Assembly: GCA_965220465.1 (NCBI GenBank)
Contig: CBDCPZ010000017.1
Span: 155,776-219,775, forward strand
Source of the DNA: JAHDHW01 sp965220465
GTDB lineage: Bacteria > Bacteroidota > Bacteroidia > Chitinophagales > Saprospiraceae
Direction: 5' to 3'
DNA: 64,000 bases
In this document: positions 27,299 through 36,469 of the stretch, one piece after another
How positions within the stretch are numbered: the stretch's first letter is position 1
Layout of the letters: every line of letters starts with the position of its first letter
Notes under the pieces: model-generated
The model's input: the letters and a program-made list of their open reading frames with translations, nothing else
What the model was told of the DNA's origin: nothing
Database searches by the model: none
Made by a program: the position numbers and the translations under genes

Positions 27299-28174
27299 AT
27301 GATTACTCGACTGTTCTTTTTACTCATGTTGCCTGTTTATTTAAGTGCATCTTTACCTACAACGATTGATTTTTATAAAGGAAGCCTCAACAAAGCAAAA
27401 GAAAGGGCTGACCAGGAAGGGAAACTTTATTTTGTGCAATTTACCGCAAGCTGGTGCGAGCCATGCCGTTGGATGGACGAAGTGACTTACAAAGACCCTT
27501 CTGTCGTTGCTTACATTAACGAAAATTATATCCCCGTAAAAGTTGATATTGACGATTTTGATGGCTTCGCGTACAAGCAAAAGTACAATATTCGCATGTT
27601 GCCTTCTGTATTGGTATTTTCTTCAAAAGGAGAATTACTCGAAAAATATGAAGAATCGCTTCCTCCGACGACCATGTTGAAAATTTTGAAACTTCATGAT
27701 GTTCCCGCTAATCGAACGGTTCCCAAGTTTTATAATCAGGTTGAAAACAACCGTAAATCTGAAACAGAAACAACGCATTCGGCAATTTCGAGGCCTGCTT
27801 TGAAACCATCAAAACCAGCGCCCCAAGTTAAAAATGAAAAAATGGAACCCGTTATCGAGGCGACAGATATAGACGAGGAAATTGAAGAGGGCGACGGACT
27901 TTATAATTTTAAAGTAACACGACACGCTTCGACAGGATTTAGTGTACAAATTGGCGTTTATAGCGAGTATGGAAATGTTTTACAAAAAGCGGCTAAAGTA
28001 CAGGATAAGTTTGATGAACAAATGATCGTTCATGTCGGGCGGGTAAACGAAAAAACAGTCTACAAAATAATGGTCGGCGAGTTTTCAAACCGTGAAAAGG
28101 CGAATGAGTACCGCAACGAGATAAAAGCAAAAGGCATTTCAGGAATTGTAAAAGACTTATCACTCATGAAATAG
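27299..28174 (+). CDS. Exported thioredoxin-fold protein with C-terminal SPOR domain
   Basis: A 291-residue envelope protein. A signal peptide (MITRLFFLLMLPVYLSAS) is followed by a thioredoxin-like domain (about 25-140) with redox motif CEPC (Cys53, Cys56 in TASWCEPCRWMDE) and the cis-Pro region RMLPSVLVF. A charged/Pro linker (about 145-205) leads to a SPOR domain (about 212-290: FSVQIGVYSEYGN ... KIMVGEFSNREKANEYRNEI). SPOR domains bind denuded peptidoglycan at division sites, so the fusion may place a disulfide reductase or isomerase at the septum; that role is inferred. The possible promoter is CTTG (27145-27148), 18 bp, CATATTTG (27167-27174), imperfect. Confidence 0.88.
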   Translation: MITRLFFLLMLPVYLSASLPTTIDFYKGSLNKAKERADQEGKLYFVQFTASWCEPCRWMDEVTYKDPSVVAYINENYIPVKVDIDDFDGFAYKQKYNIRMLPSVLVFSSKGELLEKYEESLPPTTMLKILKLHDVPANRTVPKFYNQVENNRKSETETTHSAISRPALKPSKPAPQVKNEKMEPVIEATDIDEEIEEGDGLYNFKVTRHASTGFSVQIGVYSEYGNVLQKAAKVQDKFDEQMIVHVGRVNEKTVYKIMVGEFSNREKANEYRNEIKAKGISGIVKDLSLMK

Positions 28175-28176
28175 GC

Positions 28177-28206
28177 TTTGCAAGCGTTTAGTTTTGTTTA
28201 CTTTTG
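28177..28206 (+). promoter_or_regulatory. Bacteroidota-type promoter for hutI
   Basis: TTTG (28177-28180), 18-bp spacer, TACTTTTG (28199-28206). Both elements and spacing match the Bacteroidota consensus. It starts 3 bp after the preceding stop codon and 64 bp before the hutI ATG. Confidence 0.68.
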
Positions 28207-28269
28207 CAGAAACAAACTAAACCCTCTCTTTGACCACTGGATTTGTCAAAGAATTATTAAACTATTTCT

Positions 28270-29514
28270 ATGAGTTCTATTTTAATCAAAAACATAAAAA
28301 AACTGGTTCAAGTGGATGAACCAACAGCATCGCCTCGCCCTGTCTTAAAGGGGAAGGCGATGCGTCGTTTACCAAGTATTGATAATGCCTGGTTGCGAAT
28401 TGATGGTGATAAAATTACAGGTTTTGGCAAAATGGAATCCTGTCCTGACTCAGCTGGAACAGTGATCAATGCAGAAGGTAGAATGGTTTTTCCAAGCTGG
28501 TGTGATTCACATACGCACCTGGTATTTGCAGGTAGCAGGGAAGGCGAATTTGAAGATCGAATCAATGGCTTATCCTACGAAGAGATTGCATTTCGAGGGG
28601 GTGGAATTCTTAATTCAGCTCAACGGCTTCAAAATACCCCGGAAGAACAGCTTTTCGAGCAATCCTGGAATCGTTTGGAAGAAGTTAAAAATTATGGAAC
28701 AGGAGCCATTGAAATCAAAAGTGGATACGGTTTAACCGTAGAATCGGAACTCAAAATACTGCGTGTTATCCGACGATTAAAAGAACAAAGTGATCTAACG
28801 ATAAAAACTACTTTTCTGGGAGCTCACGCTGTGCCTCAACAATACAAAAAGAAAAGGGATGAATACATCGATCTGGTTATCAATCAAATGTTACCAAAAA
28901 TAGCAGTCGAAGGGCTGGCAGATTATATTGATGTTTTTTGTGAAAAAGTAGCGTTTTCTCCTGAAGAAACCGAATTGATTATTCAGGCTGGCCAGAAATA
29001 TGGCTTAAAAGCAAAGATTCATACCAATCAATTTAATTGCATGGGAGGAATCCAGGCAAGTGTCCGAAACGGAGCAATTTCAGTAGATCACCTGGAAGTT
29101 GTCAATGATGAAGAAATTGATTGCCTTTTGCATTCTGAAACAATGCCAACGTTACTTCCTTCGGCTCCTTTTTTCTTAAATGATCATTATCCACCGGCCC
29201 GAAAAATAATTGACGCCGGCTTACCTGTTGCATTGGCTACTGATTACAACCCTGGCTCAACCCCTTCCGGGAAAATGTCTTTTGTGCTTTCGCTGGCTTG
29301 TATTAAAATGAAAATGACTCCGGAAGAAGCCATAAATGCAGCTACAATTAATGGAGCAGCCGCGATGGAATTGCAAAATACGCACGGAAGTATCGGAATA
29401 GGCAAGCGAGCGAATGTTTTTATTACAAAACCAATCCCGTCAATAGCCTATATTCCATATTCTTTTGGAAGTGATCATGTCGAAACAATTATCCTCAACG
29501 GGGAGATAACCTAA
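28270..29514 (+). CDS. hutI: Imidazolonepropionase
   Basis: HutI hydrolyses 4-imidazolone-5-propionate to N-formimino-L-glutamate, the third step of histidine degradation, in the cytoplasm. The 414-residue amidohydrolase shows metal ligands in SHTHLVFAGSREGEF (about 77-91), IEIKSGYGLTVESELK (about 157-172), FLGAHAVP, KIHTNQFN (about 244-251), VDHLE (about 272-276) and ATDYNPGS (about 322-329). Length is usual. No other hut gene (hutH, hutU, hutG) is adjacent, so the pathway is scattered. It has a clear promoter of its own. Confidence 0.94.
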   Translation: MSSILIKNIKKLVQVDEPTASPRPVLKGKAMRRLPSIDNAWLRIDGDKITGFGKMESCPDSAGTVINAEGRMVFPSWCDSHTHLVFAGSREGEFEDRINGLSYEEIAFRGGGILNSAQRLQNTPEEQLFEQSWNRLEEVKNYGTGAIEIKSGYGLTVESELKILRVIRRLKEQSDLTIKTTFLGAHAVPQQYKKKRDEYIDLVINQMLPKIAVEGLADYIDVFCEKVAFSPEETELIIQAGQKYGLKAKIHTNQFNCMGGIQASVRNGAISVDHLEVVNDEEIDCLLHSETMPTLLPSAPFFLNDHYPPARKIIDAGLPVALATDYNPGSTPSGKMSFVLSLACIKMKMTPEEAINAATINGAAAMELQNTHGSIGIGKRANVFITKPIPSIAYIPYSFGSDHVETIILNGEIT

Positions 29515-29989
29515 ATTAAATTTTGTATTGAACCATGTTTTCGCAACATAGGTGACAAAGGTTTGGTTGCCGTTTAATTTTATGAGTTTTTCTACTAATA
29601 TATTATAAAAATGTTATAAATTTGCGCTACCATAAAGGCCCTGTTTTGTTATAATAACAGGCAATATTTCCCGCTTTAAATTAGTTTAAACTTTTTGTAG
29701 TTACCCTTTTGACACTTTAAATTTTTTTTGAATAAAGTTGGAACTAACTTTGCTTTTGAAATAAGGTTTAAAAGTGTATTCCTTCTGAAGAAAACTCAGT
29801 TTTTTTTTATTGTTTGGAATATATTGATAAATCTCTAAACCAGGTCTCAAAAGTAATTTTACAAAATAATCAAGGTAGAGAATAGAAAGGGATAGCGAAT
29901 AAATATTTTTTTAATATTTATTAGTAAAAGTTTATATCCTCTGACTATTTTTGCGCGATTTTACCCCGTGACAAGTTTTAATAAAAACA
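29515..29989. other. 475-bp gap upstream of the large adhesin
   Basis: No gene is seen. TAAATTTG (29617-29624) and TATTTTTG (29946-29953) both match the -7 consensus, so the adhesin may have two starts, the distal giving a leader of about 360 nt. A small hairpin (CCTGTT / AACAGG, about 29639-29661) follows the distal box. Confidence 0.45.
29946..29953 (+). promoter_or_regulatory. -7 element upstream of the adhesin gene
   Basis: TATTTTTG, 36 bp before the ATG at 29990. No convincing -33 TTTG was found. Confidence 0.38.
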
Positions 29990-32900
29990 ATGTTAAAAAT
30001 GATTAGACGTATAATCCCTCTTACTATTTTCGTATTAAGTTGTTTTTTCGTAGAAGCTCAGACTCCCACAAAAGTGGTGACCGGAGATTACAACCCTCAA
30101 TCAAATACCTTTACAAGTGCAGTCTGTCCAATTGGTGCAAATCCTGACGCAGGAACCTCCACACAGTCTTTATTTCAATCAGCACAATCCAATAATGTTC
30201 TCTTTCTTTGCATGGGCGATTCAATGGATGTGATGCATTTTGGCGGTGATTTGAGTGGTGATCCCCAACCTTTATCTGCACCTGGGTTTAGTTATATTTT
30301 TTATAACTGTCCTCCTGCAATCAGTGGGACAAACTGGGCGACGATATTGACAGACCCTTGTCACATCGACCCTCCGAATGTTACCTCTGTGCAACAAGGT
30401 GTGGATATCAATGGAAATGCTACTTTTTTTAATAATGGTTTGGTACAAAGTACTTTTAATGGAGGCAGCCCGATGCAGGTTTGGTTTGCACCAATGACCT
30501 TCGATGATTTTGCTTCTTTTGGACCAGAACAGGATCCCAATACATCGGAATTAGGACCTTGCATGAATATTAATGTGAACGATGCTTTTTCAGTGACTTA
30601 TCTGAATGCTATTCAAGCCTCAAATATCAATACCAATGCGGATGGAGATTGCACTGCTTCTTTTACAATTGAAGGCGGATTGCCGGAGTTTGATGGTTCA
30701 AATTACACCAATGTCAGTGTAACGTTAAACACTGATCCGGGGGTAGAAGCAGATGTGGTTGGTAGTTCTTTTACACATGGTGAGACCATTGAATTTATTG
30801 TTCCTCAACCAGGGGTTTACAATGTTTTAGTAGAAGATGGAGTGAGTTGTGCTGCAAGTTTTACGGTTGATATGTCAGGATGTACGGCCGTAACATTTAT
30901 TGCTTCTGATGAATTTGGTAATAATGGTGATGTTATTTGTGTAGAAATATCTGTTGAAGATTTTGTTGACATTCTTAACTTTCAATTTACGATATCCTGG
31001 GATCCGGCAGTTTTACAATACAACTCGGTAAATACTTCCGGAGTTTTATCTGATTTATTTTTTGGCCCTGCTATGCCAGACGATGCATTGACTGTAAGTT
31101 GGTTGGATATAACTTTTGGGGGAATATCAATACCAGATGGTTCGGTAATCTTTGAAATCTGCTTTGATGTTATTGGTAATCCGGGTACTGATACTCCTGT
31201 AACATTTACAGGTGATTTGACAGAAATAGAAGTTTTCAATACCTCTCAGGAAGTCGGATTCATAGGTCAAAACGGTTCAGCATTAGTTGCCGGTGATTTT
31301 ATTGTCAATTTTTCGAGTTGCAGTACTATAGCAGGTGATGATGAAGGAACTTTTAATATAACTGTTTCAGGAGGAATCCCTCCATATGGATATAGCTGGG
31401 AAAATATTTCAAACACTTCAATAAACGGGATGGGAACTATTGCTAATAGCGGTGATACAGAGACCGTCGGTGATGGATCGCCTCCTGGAGATAATGGGTT
31501 GCCACCGGGAACGTATTCCGTGACCATTGTTGATAGTAATGGCGATATTCAAATAGGAAATGTAGAAATTTTTGATGCGCCTGAATTGTTGGTTTTTATA
31601 AACGGTATGCCACCAACTTGTGCAGGTTCTACCGACGGGTTTATGGAAATAACAAGTTTGCCATTGGGTGGCGTTGCACCATTTAATATAATTTGGTCAA
31701 CCTTGGAAACAGGGGTAACTCAAATAAATAATCTTGGGACAGGAGTTTATTCTGTAACGGTTACTGATGCAGCAGGTTGTTCTCAATTTGCGCAAAATGG
31801 TTTGCAAGTTGGTGCAATTGAAGTGGATACTGTTGATATAATGCACATCTCATGTTTTGGAGGAGGAAGTGATGGTTCTGTTGAAGTAGTTGGATCAGGT
31901 GGTGTAATAAACCCGGGTTCTGATTATGTTTATGAATGGACAACAGGTGATTTTGGTCCTTCACTTTCAGGTATACCTGCAGGGAATTATTGTGTATCAG
32001 TAACAGATGATAATAACTGTGAAGTCATTCATTGCTTGAGTATTCTTCCACCGGACCCACCCACAATAGTTTCATGGGATTCAGTGAGTGTGTCTTGTCC
32101 GAGTGATATGAATGGCGAATTAACAGTCAACGCGATGTCGGGAAATTCACCGATTGATACTTATGACTGGGATCCTGCATTTCCGGGAGCCGGTTCAACT
32201 ATAACAGGCATAGGACCTGGGACTTATTATGTGACGGTAACTGCAGAAGATGGCTGTGAAGTTGTTGATTCTGCAACTTTGTATGCACCATTACCCCTCA
32301 CTTTGGATTCGACACAAGTGCAAACACCAAATTGTCCGGGAGACAATAATGGAACAGTTGCTGTTTTTATTAGCGGAGGTGTTGAACCTTATCTTTATTC
32401 ATGGTCAACTGGCGTTATTGGCGCTTTTCCGCTATTACCTGGATTAGTTGGAGATTCGACCTATACTGTTACGGTGACAGATGCTGGAGTGTGTGATGAA
32501 GAATTGATAATAGATGTTTATTTGCCAAATCCACCGTCGATTAATGTTCTTTTTACGGATTCCATTTTTGTAAGTTGTAATAATGGAGTTCCATGCGATG
32601 GGCAAGCTTCCGTTTTAGCCTCTGGAGGAACTGCAGGAACCGGTTTTTATAACTTTAACTGGGCATCAGGCGAATCGGATTTAAATGTAATGTCTTCTTC
32701 AGCAACTCAGCTTTGTCAAGGGTATCAAACGTTGGAAGTGAATGATGGTCAATGCTCTGTTACTGATTCTGTGTTCATTGGAGCTCCTGATCCGTTAGGA
32801 GTAAATATTGTAAATACTTTTAGTACACCTACTAGTTGTTATGGAACCTCTGATGGAGAAGCTACCGTGGAAGCAACAGGTGGAATGCCAGGCTATGATT

Positions 32901-34063
32901 ATCAATGGCTTAACCCAAATGTAAATGGGCCAACAATCACCGGAGTACCAGCAGATACATTCTTTGTTTTGATTACAGATGCAAATGGATGTACTTTTCC
33001 ATTTACTATCGAAGTCGGAGAACCAGACTCACTAGTAGCACTGATTAATCCTACAAATACCAATGATGTAAGTTGTAATGGTTATGAAGATGGTCAAATC
33101 GAAGTGATCTGGACAGGAGGAAATGCAGGACCAGCAACCTATAACTGGACAAATAATGTCTCAACGTCTTCTGTAGCAACAGGACTAGCAATTGGTTCTT
33201 ATACCGTCACAGTGACAGATCAAAATGGTTGCTCAGATGAAGCAAGTTACACCATTTCAGAACCACCACCGATTACATTTTCTATCTTACCGATTGAAGA
33301 ACCGCTTTGTTATGGGTATCAAACTTTTGTATCAATTGATACCGCTTTTGGCGGAGCTGGGGGGAATTTTCTACAGTTTTTATTTTCTGTCGATGGAGGC
33401 CCGCGTCAACAGATTACAGGTTCTTATCCAATTTTAGCCGGAGATCATTTTGTTACTGTTTTTGATGCAAATGGCTGTAGCTCTGAACAAAATATTACGG
33501 TCAATGAACCGCCTCCAATTATTGTAAACCTTGGCCCTGACCTTGAAATCGAATTGGGAGACAGTGCCAACTTAGACCCGATCATTGGTTCTTTATTGCC
33601 GATTGATTCAATTGTGTGGGATCCAATTACCAGTTTAAATTGTAGCCAGGCTGACTGCTCTGAAGTTTGGGTAAGCCCGATCGATGATATTCTTTACACT
33701 TTAACGGTTACTGACGCAAATGGCTGTGAAGGTTTTGACGATGTCTTTATCAGTGTAGATAAAAATCGAAATGTATTTATACCAAACACATTTTCACCAA
33801 ATGGCGATGGTACGAACGATAAGTTTAGAGTTTACACGGGGACTGGTGTAAATCGGATTGTGAGTTTTCAGGTATTTGATCGCTGGGGGGAGACCATGTT
33901 TGAAGCTTATGACTTGATTCCAAATGACCTGGGACCTGATGGTTGGGATGGTACTTTTAAAGGCGATTTCATGAATCCTGCTGTTTTTGTGTATTTAATC
34001 GAAGTTGAATTTACTGACGGCCTTGTTTTATTGTATCGAGGAGATGTGACGCTTTTGCATTAA
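29990..34063 (+). CDS. SprB-repeat/cohesin adhesin with type B T9SS sorting domain
   Basis: A 1357-residue cell-surface protein. A signal peptide (ending FFVEAQ) is followed by a long beta-rich N-terminal region. A cohesin-like domain lies near 300-425 (VICVEISVEDFVDILNFQFTI, then SWDPAVLQYNSV). About eight SprB-type repeats follow (about 520-1170), each built on C-x-G-x2-D-G ... GG ... Y-x-W ... G-x-Y-x-V-T-V-T-D ... GC. The C-terminus is the gliding-motility-associated domain (FIPNTFSPNGDGTNDKFRVY near 1263-1282, FDRWGETMFE, then DGWDGTFKGD). Such type B cargo is exported by the T9SS and held by PorP/SprF partners; SprB itself is the mobile gliding adhesin of Flavobacterium. A gliding or attachment role is inferred. 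A terminator follows. Confidence 0.88.
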   Translation: MLKMIRRIIPLTIFVLSCFFVEAQTPTKVVTGDYNPQSNTFTSAVCPIGANPDAGTSTQSLFQSAQSNNVLFLCMGDSMDVMHFGGDLSGDPQPLSAPGFSYIFYNCPPAISGTNWATILTDPCHIDPPNVTSVQQGVDINGNATFFNNGLVQSTFNGGSPMQVWFAPMTFDDFASFGPEQDPNTSELGPCMNINVNDAFSVTYLNAIQASNINTNADGDCTASFTIEGGLPEFDGSNYTNVSVTLNTDPGVEADVVGSSFTHGETIEFIVPQPGVYNVLVEDGVSCAASFTVDMSGCTAVTFIASDEFGNNGDVICVEISVEDFVDILNFQFTISWDPAVLQYNSVNTSGVLSDLFFGPAMPDDALTVSWLDITFGGISIPDGSVIFEICFDVIGNPGTDTPVTFTGDLTEIEVFNTSQEVGFIGQNGSALVAGDFIVNFSSCSTIAGDDEGTFNITVSGGIPPYGYSWENISNTSINGMGTIANSGDTETVGDGSPPGDNGLPPGTYSVTIVDSNGDIQIGNVEIFDAPELLVFINGMPPTCAGSTDGFMEITSLPLGGVAPFNIIWSTLETGVTQINNLGTGVYSVTVTDAAGCSQFAQNGLQVGAIEVDTVDIMHISCFGGGSDGSVEVVGSGGVINPGSDYVYEWTTGDFGPSLSGIPAGNYCVSVTDDNNCEVIHCLSILPPDPPTIVSWDSVSVSCPSDMNGELTVNAMSGNSPIDTYDWDPAFPGAGSTITGIGPGTYYVTVTAEDGCEVVDSATLYAPLPLTLDSTQVQTPNCPGDNNGTVAVFISGGVEPYLYSWSTGVIGAFPLLPGLVGDSTYTVTVTDAGVCDEELIIDVYLPNPPSINVLFTDSIFVSCNNGVPCDGQASVLASGGTAGTGFYNFNWASGESDLNVMSSSATQLCQGYQTLEVNDGQCSVTDSVFIGAPDPLGVNIVNTFSTPTSCYGTSDGEATVEATGGMPGYDYQWLNPNVNGPTITGVPADTFFVLITDANGCTFPFTIEVGEPDSLVALINPTNTNDVSCNGYEDGQIEVIWTGGNAGPATYNWTNNVSTSSVATGLAIGSYTVTVTDQNGCSDEASYTISEPPPITFSILPIEEPLCYGYQTFVSIDTAFGGAGGNFLQFLFSVDGGPRQQITGSYPILAGDHFVTVFDANGCSSEQNITVNEPPPIIVNLGPDLEIELGDSANLDPIIGSLLPIDSIVWDPITSLNCSQADCSEVWVSPIDDILYTLTVTDANGCEGFDDVFISVDKNRNVFIPNTFSPNGDGTNDKFRVYTGTGVNRIVSFQVFDRWGETMFEAYDLIPNDLGPDGWDGTFKGDFMNPAVFVYLIEVEFTDGLVLLYRGDVTLLH

Positions 34064-34090
34064 AAAACGATAACATTTAAAAGATAAGTT

Positions 34091-34121
34091 AAAGCCCTGT
34101 CAACATTGTTGGCAGGGCTTT
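34091..34121. terminator. Terminator after the adhesin gene
   Basis: AAAGCCCTG-t-CAAC and GTTG-g-CAGGGCTTT form a 13-bp stem with one mismatch, 28 bp after the adhesin stop. Confidence 0.7.
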
Positions 34122-34347
34122 AACAATTAGGCTTAAACTTTTCCTAAAATTTATTATTCCTTTGTTTTAATCTTCAAATCTCTTTAAATTATTATCCCTT
34201 AATAGCGCATCAAGGTATTTATTATAATTTTTTTAATTTATCTTTTAAAAAAAGTACCCTTAACTAAAAATTGGCGTTAAAATTGCAGTTTTTGATAATA
34301 TGTTAATCTAATTATTTTCTTTTCAAAATACATTTATCCTACATTTT

Positions 34348-35622
34348 ATGGCAAAAATACTAATAGTTGATGACGAGGCTAGCATCCGAAAAACCCTCCG
34401 TGAAATCCTTGAATTTGAGAAATATGAAGTAGAAGAAGCTACTGATGGGCTCGACTGCATGGTGAAACTCAAGCAGACTGAATTCGATGTTGTCATTATG
34501 GACATCAAAATGCCTAAAATGGATGGACTAGAGGCTCTAGAAAGAGTTCAACTTTTAGTCCCCGATACTCCTGTAATTATGATTTCAGGACATGCCAATA
34601 TTGATACGGCAGTCGATGCGGTAAAAAGAGGGGCATTTGATTTTATATCAAAACCACCAGATCTCAATCGTATGCTGATCACTGTCCGAAATGCGATGGA
34701 CAAATCGAGCTTGATTGTTGAAACTAAAGTCCTTAAACGGAAAGTATCAAAAGTCAAAACTCAGGCGATTATCGGTGAATCAAAAGCAATCGCCGACATA
34801 AAAGAAACAATTGATCGCGTTGCTCCAACGGAAGCACGGGTATTAATTACGGGCTCAAACGGTACAGGAAAAGAACTGGTTGCTCGTTGGATTCACGAAA
34901 AAAGCAACCGAAGAGAAAACCCCATCATCGAAGTGAATTGCGCTGCCATTCCTTCAGAATTGATTGAAAGTGAATTGTTTGGTCATGAGAAAGGTTCATT
35001 TACCTCTGCACATAAGCAGCGCATTGGTAAATTTGAACAGGCAAACGGAGGTACCATTTTCCTTGATGAAATAGGTGATATGAGCCTCAAAGCTCAGGCT
35101 AAAGTGCTTCGCGCTTTGCAGGAAAGCAAAATAACCAGAGTCGGCGGAGAAAAAGAAATCAAAGTAGACGTCAGGGTTATTGCTGCTACCAACAAAGATC
35201 TTCGCAATGAGATTGGACTCAACCGATTCCGTGAAGATTTATACCATCGGCTTGCGGTAATCATTGTAGAAGTCCCGACGCTTAATGAAAGACTCGAAGA
35301 TATTCCGATATTGGTAGAACATTTTGTTGATATTATCTGTAATGAATACGGCGTTAATCCTAAAGAAACAACCAAGGCTGCCCTAAATGCACTTCAGAAA
35401 GTTAACTGGACAGGAAATATTCGTGAATTGCGAAATGTGGTGGAACGTTTAATTATTCTAAGTAGAGAAAAAATTACAGAGGAAGATGTTAAAAATTACG
35501 TTTCAACTTCATCAACGGCTTACAACAAACTAGGTGATTTGTTCGAAAAGTATGAAAATCTTGATGATTTAATTAAGTTTGTGAAAAGTGAGTACGATAA
35601 ATATGCACTTCATAAAGTGTGA
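34348..35622 (+). CDS. NtrC-like response regulator lacking a DNA-binding domain
   Basis: A 424-residue receiver-AAA+ protein. The receiver (about 1-120) has phospho-acceptor Asp52 (VVIMDIKMPKMDG) and acidic Asp8/Asp9. The AAA+ domain has Walker A GSNGTGKE (169-176), Walker B GTIFLDE (235-241) and the arginine-finger region FREDLYHRL. The sigma54-contact loop reads GSFTSA (216-221) instead of GAFTGA. The protein ends soon after the AAA+ lid (FEKYENLDDLIKFVKSEYD) without the Fis-type helix-turn-helix; the next frame holds no such domain. So activity may be through protein contacts or DNA-independent. A kinase partner is not adjacent; the NtrY-like kinase at 11.7 kb is a candidate. Bordered by terminators on both sides. 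Confidence 0.9.
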   Translation: MAKILIVDDEASIRKTLREILEFEKYEVEEATDGLDCMVKLKQTEFDVVIMDIKMPKMDGLEALERVQLLVPDTPVIMISGHANIDTAVDAVKRGAFDFISKPPDLNRMLITVRNAMDKSSLIVETKVLKRKVSKVKTQAIIGESKAIADIKETIDRVAPTEARVLITGSNGTGKELVARWIHEKSNRRENPIIEVNCAAIPSELIESELFGHEKGSFTSAHKQRIGKFEQANGGTIFLDEIGDMSLKAQAKVLRALQESKITRVGGEKEIKVDVRVIAATNKDLRNEIGLNRFREDLYHRLAVIIVEVPTLNERLEDIPILVEHFVDIICNEYGVNPKETTKAALNALQKVNWTGNIRELRNVVERLIILSREKITEEDVKNYVSTSSTAYNKLGDLFEKYENLDDLIKFVKSEYDKYALHKV

Positions 35623-35680
35623 TCGACTTAAAGCAAAAGCCGATTGTTTGAAATTTAAAAAGAAATAGAAAGATGAAGGG

Positions 35681-35708
35681 AGCCTGTCAAATTTATTGAC
35701 AGGCTTTT
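35681..35708 (+). terminator. Intrinsic terminator after the response regulator
   Basis: AGCCTGTCAA, 5-nt loop, TTGACAGGCT then TTTT. It is about 60 bp past the regulator stop and just before the LOG-family gene. Confidence 0.82.
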
Positions 35709-35727
35709 TAACGCAAAAAAATATATT

Positions 35728-36465
35728 ATGGATAATACCCAAAACGGAAAAAATATGGAAAATAACACTCCTCATCGCCGGGTGAAGCAATGGAGTAAAA
35801 TGAAAGGAGAAAATTCCTGGACAATGTTCAAAGTAATCTCCGAATTTGTTGACGGGTTTGAAGTAATGAATAATACGGATCCCTGCATCTCTATTTTTGG
35901 CTCTGCACGTACCCAGGCAGATGATAAATATTATAGGCTCGCTGTAAAAATTGCGTCAAGACTAACCGAAGAAGGTTATGGTGTCATCACCGGAGGTGGA
36001 CCAGGAATTATGGAAGCAGGAAATAAAGGAGCTAAAATAAGTGGAGGCTTGTCGGTCGGTTTAAATATTGACCTTCCTTTTGAACAAAGCCATAACCCAT
36101 TCATTGATCCGGAACACAACCTTAATCACCGGTATTTCTTTGTTCGAAAAGTAATGTTCGTCAAATATGCCCAGGCTTTTATTGTATTGCCCGGAGGTTT
36201 TGGAACGATGGATGAACTTTTTGAAGTACTCACTTTGATCCAAACCAAAAAAATAACCCGTGTTCCGGTTGTTTTAGTAGGAACAGAATATTGGAAAGGA
36301 TTGAAAGAATGGATAGTTGATGTAATGTTGAACAAATTCAAAAACATCAATGAACCGGATCTGGACCTCATGCCAATCATGGATGATCCTGATGAAATTT
36401 TGAAGTACATCAACGATTTTTACTCAGAGGGCGAATCCAGTTTTAGTCCGAATTATGAGCTGTAA
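35728..36465 (+). CDS. LOG-family Rossmann-fold protein
   Basis: A 245-residue cytoplasmic protein of the LOG (lysine decarboxylase-like, TIGR00730) family. It carries GGGPGIMEAGNKGA (about 89-102) and the signature PGGFGTMDE (155-163), which bind and hydrolyse nucleoside 5'-monophosphates. Plant and some bacterial members release cytokinin bases; most bacterial members act as nucleotide N-glycosidases of unknown physiological substrate. The first 20-30 residues are polar and poorly conserved, so Met10 or Met25 are alternative starts. Stop is 4 bp from the convergent porin stop, so transcripts must overlap. Confidence 0.88.
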   Translation: MDNTQNGKNMENNTPHRRVKQWSKMKGENSWTMFKVISEFVDGFEVMNNTDPCISIFGSARTQADDKYYRLAVKIASRLTEEGYGVITGGGPGIMEAGNKGAKISGGLSVGLNIDLPFEQSHNPFIDPEHNLNHRYFFVRKVMFVKYAQAFIVLPGGFGTMDELFEVLTLIQTKKITRVPVVLVGTEYWKGLKEWIVDVMLNKFKNINEPDLDLMPIMDDPDEILKYINDFYSEGESSFSPNYEL

Positions 36466-36469
36466 ATTT

